In this document: positions 16,767 to 24,507 of the stretch, in pieces
Layout of the letters: each line of letters starts with the position of its first letter
Position numbering within the stretch: position 1 is the first letter of the stretch
NCBI GenBank assembly: GCA_031275285.1
Contig: JAISOY010000203.1
Span: 47,957-111,956 of the forward strand
DNA length: 64,000 bases
Source of the DNA: Bacteroidales bacterium
GTDB taxonomy: Bacteria > Bacteroidota > Bacteroidia > Bacteroidales > UBA4181
Reading direction: 5' to 3'
The notes under the pieces: model-generated
Databases searched by the model: none
What the model was told of the DNA's origin: nothing
What the model saw: only the letters and a program-made list of their open reading frames with translations
Translations under genes and position numbers: made by a program

Positions 16767-17450
16767 TTAAGTTTCCATTAATTTGCGGAATTTTTCCATT
16801 CCTGTTGTTGCCTTATCTTTGATAACATTGATATTCCTTCCCGGGTATGAGACTTCATTAGGGTCGATTAAATAGATGGGAATAGCCCTGTTCGTATAAC
16901 CGACAAGTCCTGCTGCAGGGTATACATTTAATGATGTGCCGACGATCAGTAGGATATCTGCCGAAGCAACAATATTGATGGCTGGTTCAATCATAGGAAC
17001 AGCTTCTCCGAACCAGACAATATGTGGTCTTAACTGGCTGCCGTCTGTTGCTTTTTCTCCCCATTTGACCGGGCGATACCCGATGTCTGTAATTAAGCCG
17101 GGGTTTACGGAACTGCGGGCCTTTGTCAGTTCTCCGTGCAGATGGAGAATATTGGTGCTTCCGGCACGTTCGTGCAGGTTGTCTACATTTTGGGTGATGA
17201 TGTGGACGTCAAACTGATCTTCCAGTTCGGCAAGAATACGATGTGCCGCATTGGGTTCTACGGAGTCCAATTGCTTGCGGCGATCATTGTAAAATTGCAG
17301 TACCAGTTCCGGATTTTTGTTCCATCCGTCAATACTGGCCACTTCCATTACATCGTATTGTTCCCAGAGACCACCGGAATCCCGGAATGTGGTAATGCCG
17401 CTTTCTGCACTGATCCCTGCTCCTGTCAAAACAACCAATTTCTTTTTCAT
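16767..17450 (-). CDS. SIR2-family NAD-dependent protein deacylase (zinc-less)
   Basis: A 227-residue sirtuin from the ATG at 17450. The ATG at 17477 is also in frame, but a TATTTTTG -7-like box lies right against it (17479-17486), and GGAG precedes 17450. Seen: the Rossmann motif VVLTGAGISAESGI, TQNVDNLHERAG, the catalytic His in LHLHGEL (residue 105) and VGTSLNVYPAAGL. FYNDR provides Tyr54 and Arg57 in the Y-x-x-R arrangement that in Sirt5/CobB-type enzymes binds acidic acyl groups such as succinyl-Lys. The usual four zinc Cys are absent; the protein has no Cys at all. It removes acyl groups from lysines in the cytoplasm using NAD+. Confidence 0.92.
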   Translation of the reverse strand: MKKKLVVLTGAGISAESGITTFRDSGGLWEQYDVMEVASIDGWNKNPELVLQFYNDRRKQLDSVEPNAAHRILAELEDQFDVHIITQNVDNLHERAGSTNILHLHGELTKARSSVNPGLITDIGYRPVKWGEKATDGSQLRPHIVWFGEAVPMIEPAINIVASADILLIVGTSLNVYPAAGLVGYTNRAIPIYLIDPNEVSYPGRNINVIKDKATTGMEKFRKLMET

Positions 17451-17478
17451 CTGCTCCGATTGAATATTTATAGTCATT

Positions 17479-17486
17479 CAAAAATA
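17479..17486 (-). promoter_or_regulatory. Putative -7 box for the sirtuin gene
   Basis: TATTTTTG on the minus strand matches TAnnTTTG and implies a transcript starting near 17470, which fits translation from 17450 rather than 17477. Confidence 0.4.
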
Positions 17487-17635
17487 TAAAACAATCGATT
17501 ATCTCAGTCTGATTTAAAATAAAAAGGATAAAAATCAATTTTTACAGACACATTTTTTTGCATATTTGTAGAATATAGGATGCGGTTCGGCAATTTTTTG
17601 AAAGCAAGCTTTCTACAATTGCTCTCACCTTTCAC

Positions 17636-17643
17636 TATATTTG
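17636..17643 (+). promoter_or_regulatory. Putative -7 box for the DPP-IV-like gene
   Basis: TATATTTG matches TAnnTTTG and lies 33 nt upstream of the ATG at 17677. A good -33 partner is not apparent. Confidence 0.4.
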
Positions 17644-17676
17644 AAGCAAAATACGTAACTTGTAAGATGTTTTAAT

Positions 17677-19905
17677 ATGGAAAAAATGAAAAGTATTTTA
17701 TTTATCTGTTTTCTATTCTTTACACTCTATTCAAATGCCCAGGAAAAGGCACTTTCTGTTGAGAAAATATATGCTACGGGAGTAATTCATACCAAAGGCA
17801 TCCAGATGATGAAATGGATGGAAGATGGAAAAAGTTACAGCCGCATAGAATTTAATAAGGAAGACAATGCCAATGAAATCGTTCGTTATGATGTAGCAAC
17901 CAATCATCGTACCGTGATCGTTCCTTCCGGATGGCTGAAAGATGAAGCGACCGGGAAATCATTACGGCTACAGGACTATATCTGGAGTAAAGATAACCGG
18001 CAAATGCTTTTGTACCATAATGCGCAAAGGGTGTGGCGATATCCGACAAGGGGGGATTACCAGGTGTTGGATATGGAGACAGGGAAACGTACGGTGCTGG
18101 GAAAAGGATTAGCCGGAAAATCATTGATGTTTGCCAAATTTTCTCCGGATGGTAATTATGTAGCCTATGTAAGCCGTAATAATATCTATGTGGAAGATAT
18201 TTCCAGTCAGAAAATAACCCAGCTTACTTTTGACGGAAGCGACGCGATCATTAACGGTACCTTTGACTGGATGTATGAAGAAGAATTCAGTTGCCGGGAT
18301 GGGTTTCGATGGAGTCCGGACGGAAAAAGTATTGCCTATTGGCAATCGGATACCAGGGGAACAGGTGTATTTTATATGATTGATAATGTTGATTCCATTT
18401 ATTCACAGATGATACCATTGCCTTATCCGAAAGTAGGGACTACACTTTCTGCAGTTAAAGTCGGTATTGTACCTGTTTCCGGCGGAGCTACCGAATGGAT
18501 GGATATTCCCGGTGATCCCCGTGAAAATTATCTCCCACGTATGGATTATGTTCCGGAAAGCAATGATTTGATGGTACATCAGTTCAACCGGGCGCAAAAT
18601 ATCAATACCGTATGGATGCTCAGGAACGGAAAGCCAGAAGTGCTTTTTACCGAGACAGATGATGCCTGGGTAGATGTGAATGATGAGATCAGATGGCTGG
18701 ATAAGAACCGTTCGTTTACATGGATGAGCGAACGCGACGGATGGTGCCATTTATACAAAATCAGTCGTGACGGAAAAGATATTCAATGTCTTACACCCGG
18801 CGCTTTTGATGTAATACAGGTAACTGGTATGGATCAGGAAAAAGGGTATGTTTATTTTATGGCAACAGAAGAAAATTACACCCAGCGTTACCTCTATAGA
18901 GCCTCATTGAAAGGTAAGGGCAAAGTGGAGAAAATACCGGTTGACGGGCAATCGGGACAACACTCATATAATTTTTCGCCGACAGGGAAATGGGCGGTAC
19001 ACACTTTTCAAAACGCATCAACCCCTCCGGAATACGGCATGGTACAGTTTCCCCAGAACAAAACGATACGGATACTGGAGGATAATGCTGAAGCCAAGCG
19101 GAAATTTGATGACTTGTCTTTGGCAAAAAAAGAATTTATCAAGGTGGATATCGGGGAAATTATATTGGATGCCTGGATGATCAAACCGTTAGGATTTGAT
19201 CCGGCCAAAAAATATCCGGTGATTGTCCATGTATATGGGGAACCTGCCGGTTCTACCGTTCAGGATAGCTGGTCCGGAGGGGATTTGTGGCATCGTTATC
19301 TGGCGCAGGAAGGATATATTGTCGTAAGTATCGATAATCGTGGCGCTAATGTACCCCGTGGCCGGGCATGGCGTAAAAGTATTTACCGGAAAATAGGCAT
19401 TCTTAATGCAGCTGACCAGGCCGCCGCAATGGAAAAGATGATACAGCAATATGATTTTATCGATCCGGAGAGGATTGGTATATCCGGTTGGAGTGGGGGA
19501 GGATCCACTACTTTGACTTGTATGTTCCAATATCCGGAAATTTACAAAACCGGTATTGCTATTGCTTTTATCGCACACCAAAAACTGTACGATGCCGCTT
19601 ACCAGGAGCGTTATATGGGTTTACCCACAGGTGATGACGACGCTTTTGAACAGGGATCGACAGTTAAGTATGCCGGGAATCTGAAAGGAAATCTGTTATT
19701 GGTACATGGTACGGGTGATGATAATGTACATTACCAGAATTGTGAACTGATGATCAATGAACTGGTCCGGCATAAGAAAATGTTTTCCCTGTTGTCTTAT
19801 CCGATGCGGGGACATGGCATCTATGAAGGCGAAAATACCACCATGCATCTACGCTTGTCGATCGATAAATACTGGAAAGAAAATCTTCCTCCCGGAGGAA
19901 GATAA
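17677..19905 (+). CDS. Dipeptidyl peptidase IV-like S9 serine peptidase
   Basis: A 742-residue exported enzyme with a signal peptide (ILFICFLFFTLYSNAQ). The N-terminal two thirds is the eight-bladed DPPIV propeller, including the exopeptidase anchor Glu-Glu in DWMYEEEF near residue 205. The C-terminal hydrolase domain has the triad Ser606 (GWSGGG, where DPPIV proper has GWSYGG), Asp681 (GTGDDNVHYQ) and His713 (RGHGIYEG). Such periplasmic enzymes release Xaa-Pro or Xaa-Ala dipeptides and help asaccharolytic growth on peptides. The Gly in place of Tyr in the elbow is normal for many S9B members. Monocistronic, divergent from the sirtuin. Confidence 0.95.
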   Translation: MEKMKSILFICFLFFTLYSNAQEKALSVEKIYATGVIHTKGIQMMKWMEDGKSYSRIEFNKEDNANEIVRYDVATNHRTVIVPSGWLKDEATGKSLRLQDYIWSKDNRQMLLYHNAQRVWRYPTRGDYQVLDMETGKRTVLGKGLAGKSLMFAKFSPDGNYVAYVSRNNIYVEDISSQKITQLTFDGSDAIINGTFDWMYEEEFSCRDGFRWSPDGKSIAYWQSDTRGTGVFYMIDNVDSIYSQMIPLPYPKVGTTLSAVKVGIVPVSGGATEWMDIPGDPRENYLPRMDYVPESNDLMVHQFNRAQNINTVWMLRNGKPEVLFTETDDAWVDVNDEIRWLDKNRSFTWMSERDGWCHLYKISRDGKDIQCLTPGAFDVIQVTGMDQEKGYVYFMATEENYTQRYLYRASLKGKGKVEKIPVDGQSGQHSYNFSPTGKWAVHTFQNASTPPEYGMVQFPQNKTIRILEDNAEAKRKFDDLSLAKKEFIKVDIGEIILDAWMIKPLGFDPAKKYPVIVHVYGEPAGSTVQDSWSGGDLWHRYLAQEGYIVVSIDNRGANVPRGRAWRKSIYRKIGILNAADQAAAMEKMIQQYDFIDPERIGISGWSGGGSTTLTCMFQYPEIYKTGIAIAFIAHQKLYDAAYQERYMGLPTGDDDAFEQGSTVKYAGNLKGNLLLVHGTGDDNVHYQNCELMINELVRHKKMFSLLSYPMRGHGIYEGENTTMHLRLSIDKYWKENLPPGGR

Positions 19906-19915
19906 AATAAACTTT

Positions 19916-19943
19916 TTTGTTGAACATGATACAATTATCTTTG
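19916..19943 (+). promoter_or_regulatory. Putative sulfatase promoter (TTTG ... TATCTTTG)
   Basis: A TTTG at 19916-19919 and TATCTTTG at 19936-19943 are separated by 16 nt and lie just before the ATG at 19957, a fair match to the Bacteroidetes -33/-7 promoter. The leader would be very short. Confidence 0.45.
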
Positions 19944-19956
19944 TGAAAAAATATTG

Positions 19957-21399
19957 ATGAAACCGACAATATTTTCATATATCGGGATAGGGATCTGTTC
20001 TGTATTTACTACAGGATGCCGGCAGGAAAAGACACCTGAGCAGCCTAATATTATTTATATTTTAGCTGATGACCTGGGTTATGGCGATTTAGGATGTTAT
20101 GGGCAAAAGTATATCCGTACACCTAATATTGATAAATTAGCTAAAGAGGGTATGCTATTTACCCGTCATTACGCAGGATGTACGGTAAGTGCTCCATCGC
20201 GTTCTTCGCTGGTAACCGGATTACATACCGGGCATACACCTATCCGTGGAAACAAGGAACATCAACCGGAAGGACAATATCCTCAACCCGGTGACACTTA
20301 TACCATAGCCAAAATGTTAAAAGAGAACGGTTATGCTACAGGGTGTTTCGGTAAATGGGGGCTAGGCTATCCGGGATCGGAAGGAGCTCCGGAGAACCAA
20401 GGTTTCGATGAGTTTTTTGGCTATAATTGTCAACGTATTGCCCATAATTATTATCCGTATTATCTATGGCACAACAAGGATACAGTATGGCTCAAAGGAA
20501 ACAGAGGGACTGGCAAAGAGGATTATTCCCAGGATATTATCCAGGAGGAAATCTTAAAATTTATCATTCATCATAAAGATGAACCTTTTTTTGCCTTTTT
20601 GACCTATGTTATTCCGCATGCAGAATTGGTGAACCCGGAAGACAGTATCATGCAGACATATGAAGACAAGTTCCCTGAAAAGCCTTATAACGGAGTAGAT
20701 AGCGGCCCATCATACAAGAATGGGGGTTATGGGAGTACTCCTCATCCGAAGGCCGACTTTGCAGCAATGATTACCCGTTTAGATGCATATGTGGGAGAAA
20801 TCATTGACTTATTGAAAAAAGAAGGGTTGGATAAAAATACCATTATCATGTTTACCAGTGATAATGGTCCACACCGTGAGGGTGGGGCGGATCCTGATTT
20901 TTTCAATAGTTATGGACCTTTGCGGGGTGTAAAGCGTGATTTGTATGAAGGCGGTATCAGGGTACCTTTTGTAGCCTGGTATCCGGGAAAAATTAAAGCG
21001 GGAAGCGTAAGCGATCATGTGTCTGCGTTCTGGGATGTAATGCCTACAATTGCCGAATTGTCGGGAAGTGATATCCGGAACCATACAGATGGAATATCAT
21101 TTTTACCCACATTATTCGGAAAAGGAAAACAAAAAAAACATGAATACCTGTACTGGGAATTTCATGAGCAGGGCGGTAAGATAGCTGTGCAGAAGGGAAA
21201 CTGGAAAGCAATCTGGCTTAATGTTAATCGTCCTGAAAAAACCAGTATCGAATTGTATGATCTGTCAAAAGACATTCATGAAGACCATGACCTTGCGCAG
21301 CGACATCCCGAATTAATCAGTGAATTGGGACGAATTATCCCCCAGGCGCATACCGATTCGGAAGTATTTAAATTCACCATTCCACAGCATATCAACTGA
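19957..21399 (+). CDS. Sulfatase (S1 family, Ser-type formylglycine site), lipoprotein
   Basis: A 480-residue protein. The ATG at 19957 is chosen over the in-frame TTG at 19954. Lipoprotein signal with Cys21 (VFTTGC). The metal site is NIIYILADDLGYGDLG (Asp38-Asp39), and the modification motif is S78-A-P-S-R82 followed by SSLVTG, so the residue converted to formylglycine is Ser. This is the type matured by the radical-SAM enzyme anSME in anaerobes; no anSME gene is in the window. Further conserved blocks are GKWGLGYPGS, TSDNGPHREGG and the C-terminal LYWEFHEQGGKIAVQKGNWK. It hydrolyses sulfate esters on glycans; the subfamily and substrate are not assigned. Confidence 0.94.
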   Translation: MKPTIFSYIGIGICSVFTTGCRQEKTPEQPNIIYILADDLGYGDLGCYGQKYIRTPNIDKLAKEGMLFTRHYAGCTVSAPSRSSLVTGLHTGHTPIRGNKEHQPEGQYPQPGDTYTIAKMLKENGYATGCFGKWGLGYPGSEGAPENQGFDEFFGYNCQRIAHNYYPYYLWHNKDTVWLKGNRGTGKEDYSQDIIQEEILKFIIHHKDEPFFAFLTYVIPHAELVNPEDSIMQTYEDKFPEKPYNGVDSGPSYKNGGYGSTPHPKADFAAMITRLDAYVGEIIDLLKKEGLDKNTIIMFTSDNGPHREGGADPDFFNSYGPLRGVKRDLYEGGIRVPFVAWYPGKIKAGSVSDHVSAFWDVMPTIAELSGSDIRNHTDGISFLPTLFGKGKQKKHEYLYWEFHEQGGKIAVQKGNWKAIWLNVNRPEKTSIELYDLSKDIHEDHDLAQRHPELISELGRIIPQAHTDSEVFKFTIPQHIN

Positions 21400-21427
21400 T
21401 CATTTATAAATTAAAGTACCGGAAGCA

Positions 21428-22069
21428 ATGAAATTACATCATCTTGTATTTAACCCTTATGAAGTAAATACCTATATTATATCAAGCGACAACAAACAAA
21501 GCATCATTGTAGATCCGGCATGCTATTCTCCAAATGAGCAGGCTGTGTTGAAAAAATACATTGAAGACAATGAGCTTGAGCCAATCTGGATGATCAATAC
21601 CCACGGGCATTTCGATCATGTAATAGGCAATGCTTATGTATACAATACCTGGAAAGTGAAAGCAGCAGCGCATAAAGGTGATCTTTTCCTGTTGCAGAAT
21701 GCCTACAAGCAAGGTGAGGTGTTCGGCTTTCCTGTGGAACAGCCACCTATGCCGGATGTATTCTTCAATGATGGCGAAGTACTCGAAATGGGGGATGTGA
21801 AAATCAAGATATATCATATTCCCGGTCACTCACCCGGGAGTATTGTTCTTCACCTTCCCGACTATAAAAATGTAATTGTTGGCGATGTTTTGTTTAACGG
21901 AAGCATAGGCCGGACCGATCTGCCCGGTGGAGATTATGACCAGCTGATCGATGGAATTACAAGGAAACTAATCGTGTTACCTCCGGAAACAATTGTTTTT
22001 CCCGGCCATGGACCTGAAACATCCATTGGGCAGGAAATGATGCATAATCCTTTCCTGAACGGGATGTAA
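21428..22069 (+). CDS. Metallo-beta-lactamase-fold hydrolase (glyoxalase II-like)
   Basis: A 213-residue cytoplasmic protein. It carries the di-metal motif THGHFDH (His59, His61, Asp63, His64), the following metal ligands in IPGHSPGS (His near 136) and VGDVLFNGSIGRTDLPGG (Asp near 157), and a C-terminal FPGHGPETS (His near 199). The layout matches the glyoxalase II/YcbL group that hydrolyses thioesters such as S-lactoylglutathione or bacillithiol-type adducts; the C-terminal substrate domain of full glyoxalase II is missing. It lies 28 bp after the sulfatase and may share its transcript. Confidence 0.92.
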   Translation: MKLHHLVFNPYEVNTYIISSDNKQSIIVDPACYSPNEQAVLKKYIEDNELEPIWMINTHGHFDHVIGNAYVYNTWKVKAAAHKGDLFLLQNAYKQGEVFGFPVEQPPMPDVFFNDGEVLEMGDVKIKIYHIPGHSPGSIVLHLPDYKNVIVGDVLFNGSIGRTDLPGGDYDQLIDGITRKLIVLPPETIVFPGHGPETSIGQEMMHNPFLNGM

Positions 22070-22148
22070 TTACTCTTTTTGGAACTTTTTAACTAAAAAT
22101 CCGTATTAGATAATACACATATTCATCATATTGTAAAAGGGTTATTTT

Positions 22149-22550
22149 ATGTCAAAAAAGAAAATCTTGGTCATTGATGACGAAAAAAGTATCCGTTACA
22201 TTATCGAAAATACCCTTAAAAGAGAGTTTGAAGTAGTTTCATTGCCAAATGGGCAGGAAGCAATTGACTATCTGGAAACCGGTAATTTTCCGGATTTAAT
22301 TATTTGTGATCTGGTAATGCCGGAAATGAATGGATTTGAATTTTTGGAAAAAATAAAGAGCAGTGGATTTTTCGATGATATCCCGATCATGATTCTATCA
22401 GGCAGGGAATGGAGCAAAGACAAAATAAAATGTTTTGAACTGGGTGCTGAAGATTATGTGGTAAAGCCATTTAATCCGAGCGAAGTAATAGCACGTATTA
22501 AGCGCCGGCTTGCAGTACGGGAACGTTTCCTGAGCCGGATAGGAACTTAA
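22149..22550 (+). CDS. Stand-alone response-regulator receiver
   Basis: A 133-residue single receiver domain with all key residues: acidic pair Asp10-Asp11 (VIDDE), phosphoacceptor Asp54 (IICDLVMPEMNG), Ser84 (MILSGRE) and Lys106 (VVKPF). A short basic tail (RIKRRLAVRERFLSRIGT) follows; there is no output domain. It lies 3 bp before the receiver-transferase fusion and is the first gene of the exopolysaccharide locus, so it probably carries a kinase signal to that machinery by protein contact. No histidine kinase gene is nearby. Confidence 0.92.
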   Translation: MSKKKILVIDDEKSIRYIIENTLKREFEVVSLPNGQEAIDYLETGNFPDLIICDLVMPEMNGFEFLEKIKSSGFFDDIPIMILSGREWSKDKIKCFELGAEDYVVKPFNPSEVIARIKRRLAVRERFLSRIGT

Positions 22551-22553
22551 AAA

Positions 22554-23756
22554 ATGGAACAAACTCCGGTTAAAATATTATACATAGGCAATGATCCTTC
22601 GGTAATAAATACCTTTGAAAACAGCCGTCTGTTCGAAATGCATCACGAACCCAACGGGTTGATGGCTATCAAGTGGATGACCGGAGGGGAATTTAAAGCA
22701 TTTGGTCCGCCGGAAAACTTAGAACTACGAGTTGAAATAGATGCAATTATATCCGAGATCAATTTGCCAGGTTTAAATGGCCTTTCCTTATTACAGGAAA
22801 TACGTAAACTACATTTAAGCAGGGGAATTGTATTTATCCTGGTCGCACAGTTTATAACGGATGCTTTAAGAAGCAAAGCCAGGTCTTTTTATGCGGACGG
22901 ATGTTTGCAAAAACCGTTGAATGCAGATCGTATTTATGATCGTATACGATACTTACAAGATCACCATCCGGTACTTTTAGATAAAAAACATGATGATTTT
23001 GCCCGTCCATATAAAACACCGGTTGCGAAACGTATTTTTGATGTGATAGTTGCTTCTTTAGCCATCATCATTTTATCTCCGGTTTTTTTGCTGGTGACCA
23101 TAGTCATCCGCTTAGAATCGAAAGGGAAAGTCATTTATAAGTCAAAACGGATCGGACGTAATTATGAAGAATTCGATTTTTACAAGTTCAGATCTATGTA
23201 TGAAGATGCCGATCGCCGCCTGAGGGAAATGGGTAATTTAAACCAATATGTAATACAGGAAGAAGCAGTAGAATTGGTTTGTTCTGAATGTGCCAAATTG
23301 CCTGAAGGTGAGTTGTGCTCTCCAGCATATTACTATGATGGTCAGCGTATTTGTGAACGGTTGGCACTGATCAGGAATAATTCCCAGAAAGCATTCTGGA
23401 AAATACCGAACGATCCGAGGGTTACGAAAGTCGGTCGTTTTCTCCGTACTACCAATATCGATGAGTTGCCCCAGTTATTTAATGTGTTGGAGGGAAATAT
23501 GTCCATTGTCGGTAATCGTCCGTTGCCGGTATATGAGGCGCATGCTTTAACCAAATCCCGCTGGTCGAGACGCTTCAGGTCAGCAGCAGGAATGACAGGC
23601 TTATGGCAGATAGAATTCCGGAAACGTAAAGGATTTATGTCGGAAGAAGACCGTTTTATACTGGATAATATGTATGCACAAAAGAATTCTTTTTGGGGCG
23701 ATTTGTTATTGCTTCTGAGGACAATCCCGGCATTATTCCGGAAAATGAATGTTTAA
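22554..23756 (+). CDS. Receiver-like domain fused to polyprenyl-phosphate sugar-phosphate transferase
   Basis: A 400-residue fusion. Residues 1-140 have the receiver fold (VKILYIGNDPS, AIISEINLPGLNG, CLQKPL with Lys120), but the phosphoacceptor position is Glu68 instead of Asp. Residues ~155-400 are a WcaJ/PglC-type transferase: entry helix 160-187 (RIFDVIVASLAIIILSPVFL), KSKRIGRN, FDFYKFRSM, catalytic Asp303-Glu304 (NIDELPQLFNVLEGNMSIVGNRP), and the GMTGLWQ end. Between KFRSM (215) and DPRVTKVGRF (288) an insert of ~70 residues carries Cys243, Cys246, Cys255 and Cys267 (CX2CX8CX11C), a possible metal site. The enzyme transfers a sugar-1-phosphate onto undecaprenyl phosphate, starting the repeat unit at the inner membrane. 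Confidence 0.93.
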   Translation: MEQTPVKILYIGNDPSVINTFENSRLFEMHHEPNGLMAIKWMTGGEFKAFGPPENLELRVEIDAIISEINLPGLNGLSLLQEIRKLHLSRGIVFILVAQFITDALRSKARSFYADGCLQKPLNADRIYDRIRYLQDHHPVLLDKKHDDFARPYKTPVAKRIFDVIVASLAIIILSPVFLLVTIVIRLESKGKVIYKSKRIGRNYEEFDFYKFRSMYEDADRRLREMGNLNQYVIQEEAVELVCSECAKLPEGELCSPAYYYDGQRICERLALIRNNSQKAFWKIPNDPRVTKVGRFLRTTNIDELPQLFNVLEGNMSIVGNRPLPVYEAHALTKSRWSRRFRSAAGMTGLWQIEFRKRKGFMSEEDRFILDNMYAQKNSFWGDLLLLLRTIPALFRKMNV

Positions 23757-23780
23757 TCGTATCAGGATATTAAATAAAAT

Positions 23781-24500
23781 ATGAGGATCGTAATTCTTGC
23801 TCTTTTTTTACACTTGTCTTTTACCGGGACCGGAGATGCACAAGATATACCTGCTATCCAACCAGATAATACGGATAGTCTGGAATGGTCTTTACCACCA
23901 TTGCAGGCATTGATCGATTCCGCCATGTTGTATTCCCCGGTGATAAAATCGGCAGGGAATGAAATCCTCCTGAGTAAATATAACTTAACATTGGTAAAAA
24001 GGACATGGGTGGAAGGTATTTCACTTCAGGCAGATGCCCGTTATGGGGCGGATAATTCTTACAACCAGAATAATATATGGGTTCCTTATAGCGACAGAAA
24101 CCAATGGCGGTATGGTGTCGGCGCATATGTGAGGGTACCCATTACAGAATTTACCGATCGGAAAATCAACAAGCAGGGCGCAAAAATTGCTATTGAACAG
24201 GCCGAATTAAAGAAAGAAGAACTGGAATCCTCGTTACGGCAGTTAATCATCAGTAATTACTTTGAATTATTGTCGATAAAAAGCACATTGGATATGTATA
24301 CGCAGGTCATGTATTCCAATAATATATTGTACGAACAAGCCAAAAATGATTATGCATCCAATAAGATTTCTTTAAAGGATTATAATTCCGTTTTTGAAAC
24401 ATACCTTGGAACCAAAAATAACCAGGAGATGCAAAAAAATACTTTTTTTAAGGCTGTGAGATTAATGGAAGAGGTAATTGGGACTAAAATAGTTAAATAA
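23781..24500 (+). CDS. Short TolC-family-like outer-membrane protein
   Basis: A 239-residue protein with a signal peptide (IVILALFLHLSFTGTGDAQ). It then has one TolC-like half: helix (LQALIDSAMLYSPVIKSAGNEI), barrel strands (WVEGISLQADARYG, YGVGAYVRVPI), helix (IAIEQAELKKEELESSLRQLIISNYFELL), and a last helix containing YEQAKNDYASNKISLKDYN. Normal TolC-family channels have two such halves in ~420-480 residues, so this could form a hexamer or pair with another half. It lies directly between the initiating transferase and the co-polymerase, where Wza/OPX exporters are usually encoded; none is present. A role in exporting the polymer is an inference. Confidence 0.8.
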   Translation: MRIVILALFLHLSFTGTGDAQDIPAIQPDNTDSLEWSLPPLQALIDSAMLYSPVIKSAGNEILLSKYNLTLVKRTWVEGISLQADARYGADNSYNQNNIWVPYSDRNQWRYGVGAYVRVPITEFTDRKINKQGAKIAIEQAELKKEELESSLRQLIISNYFELLSIKSTLDMYTQVMYSNNILYEQAKNDYASNKISLKDYNSVFETYLGTKNNQEMQKNTFFKAVRLMEEVIGTKIVK

Positions 24501-24507
24501 CTATGGT

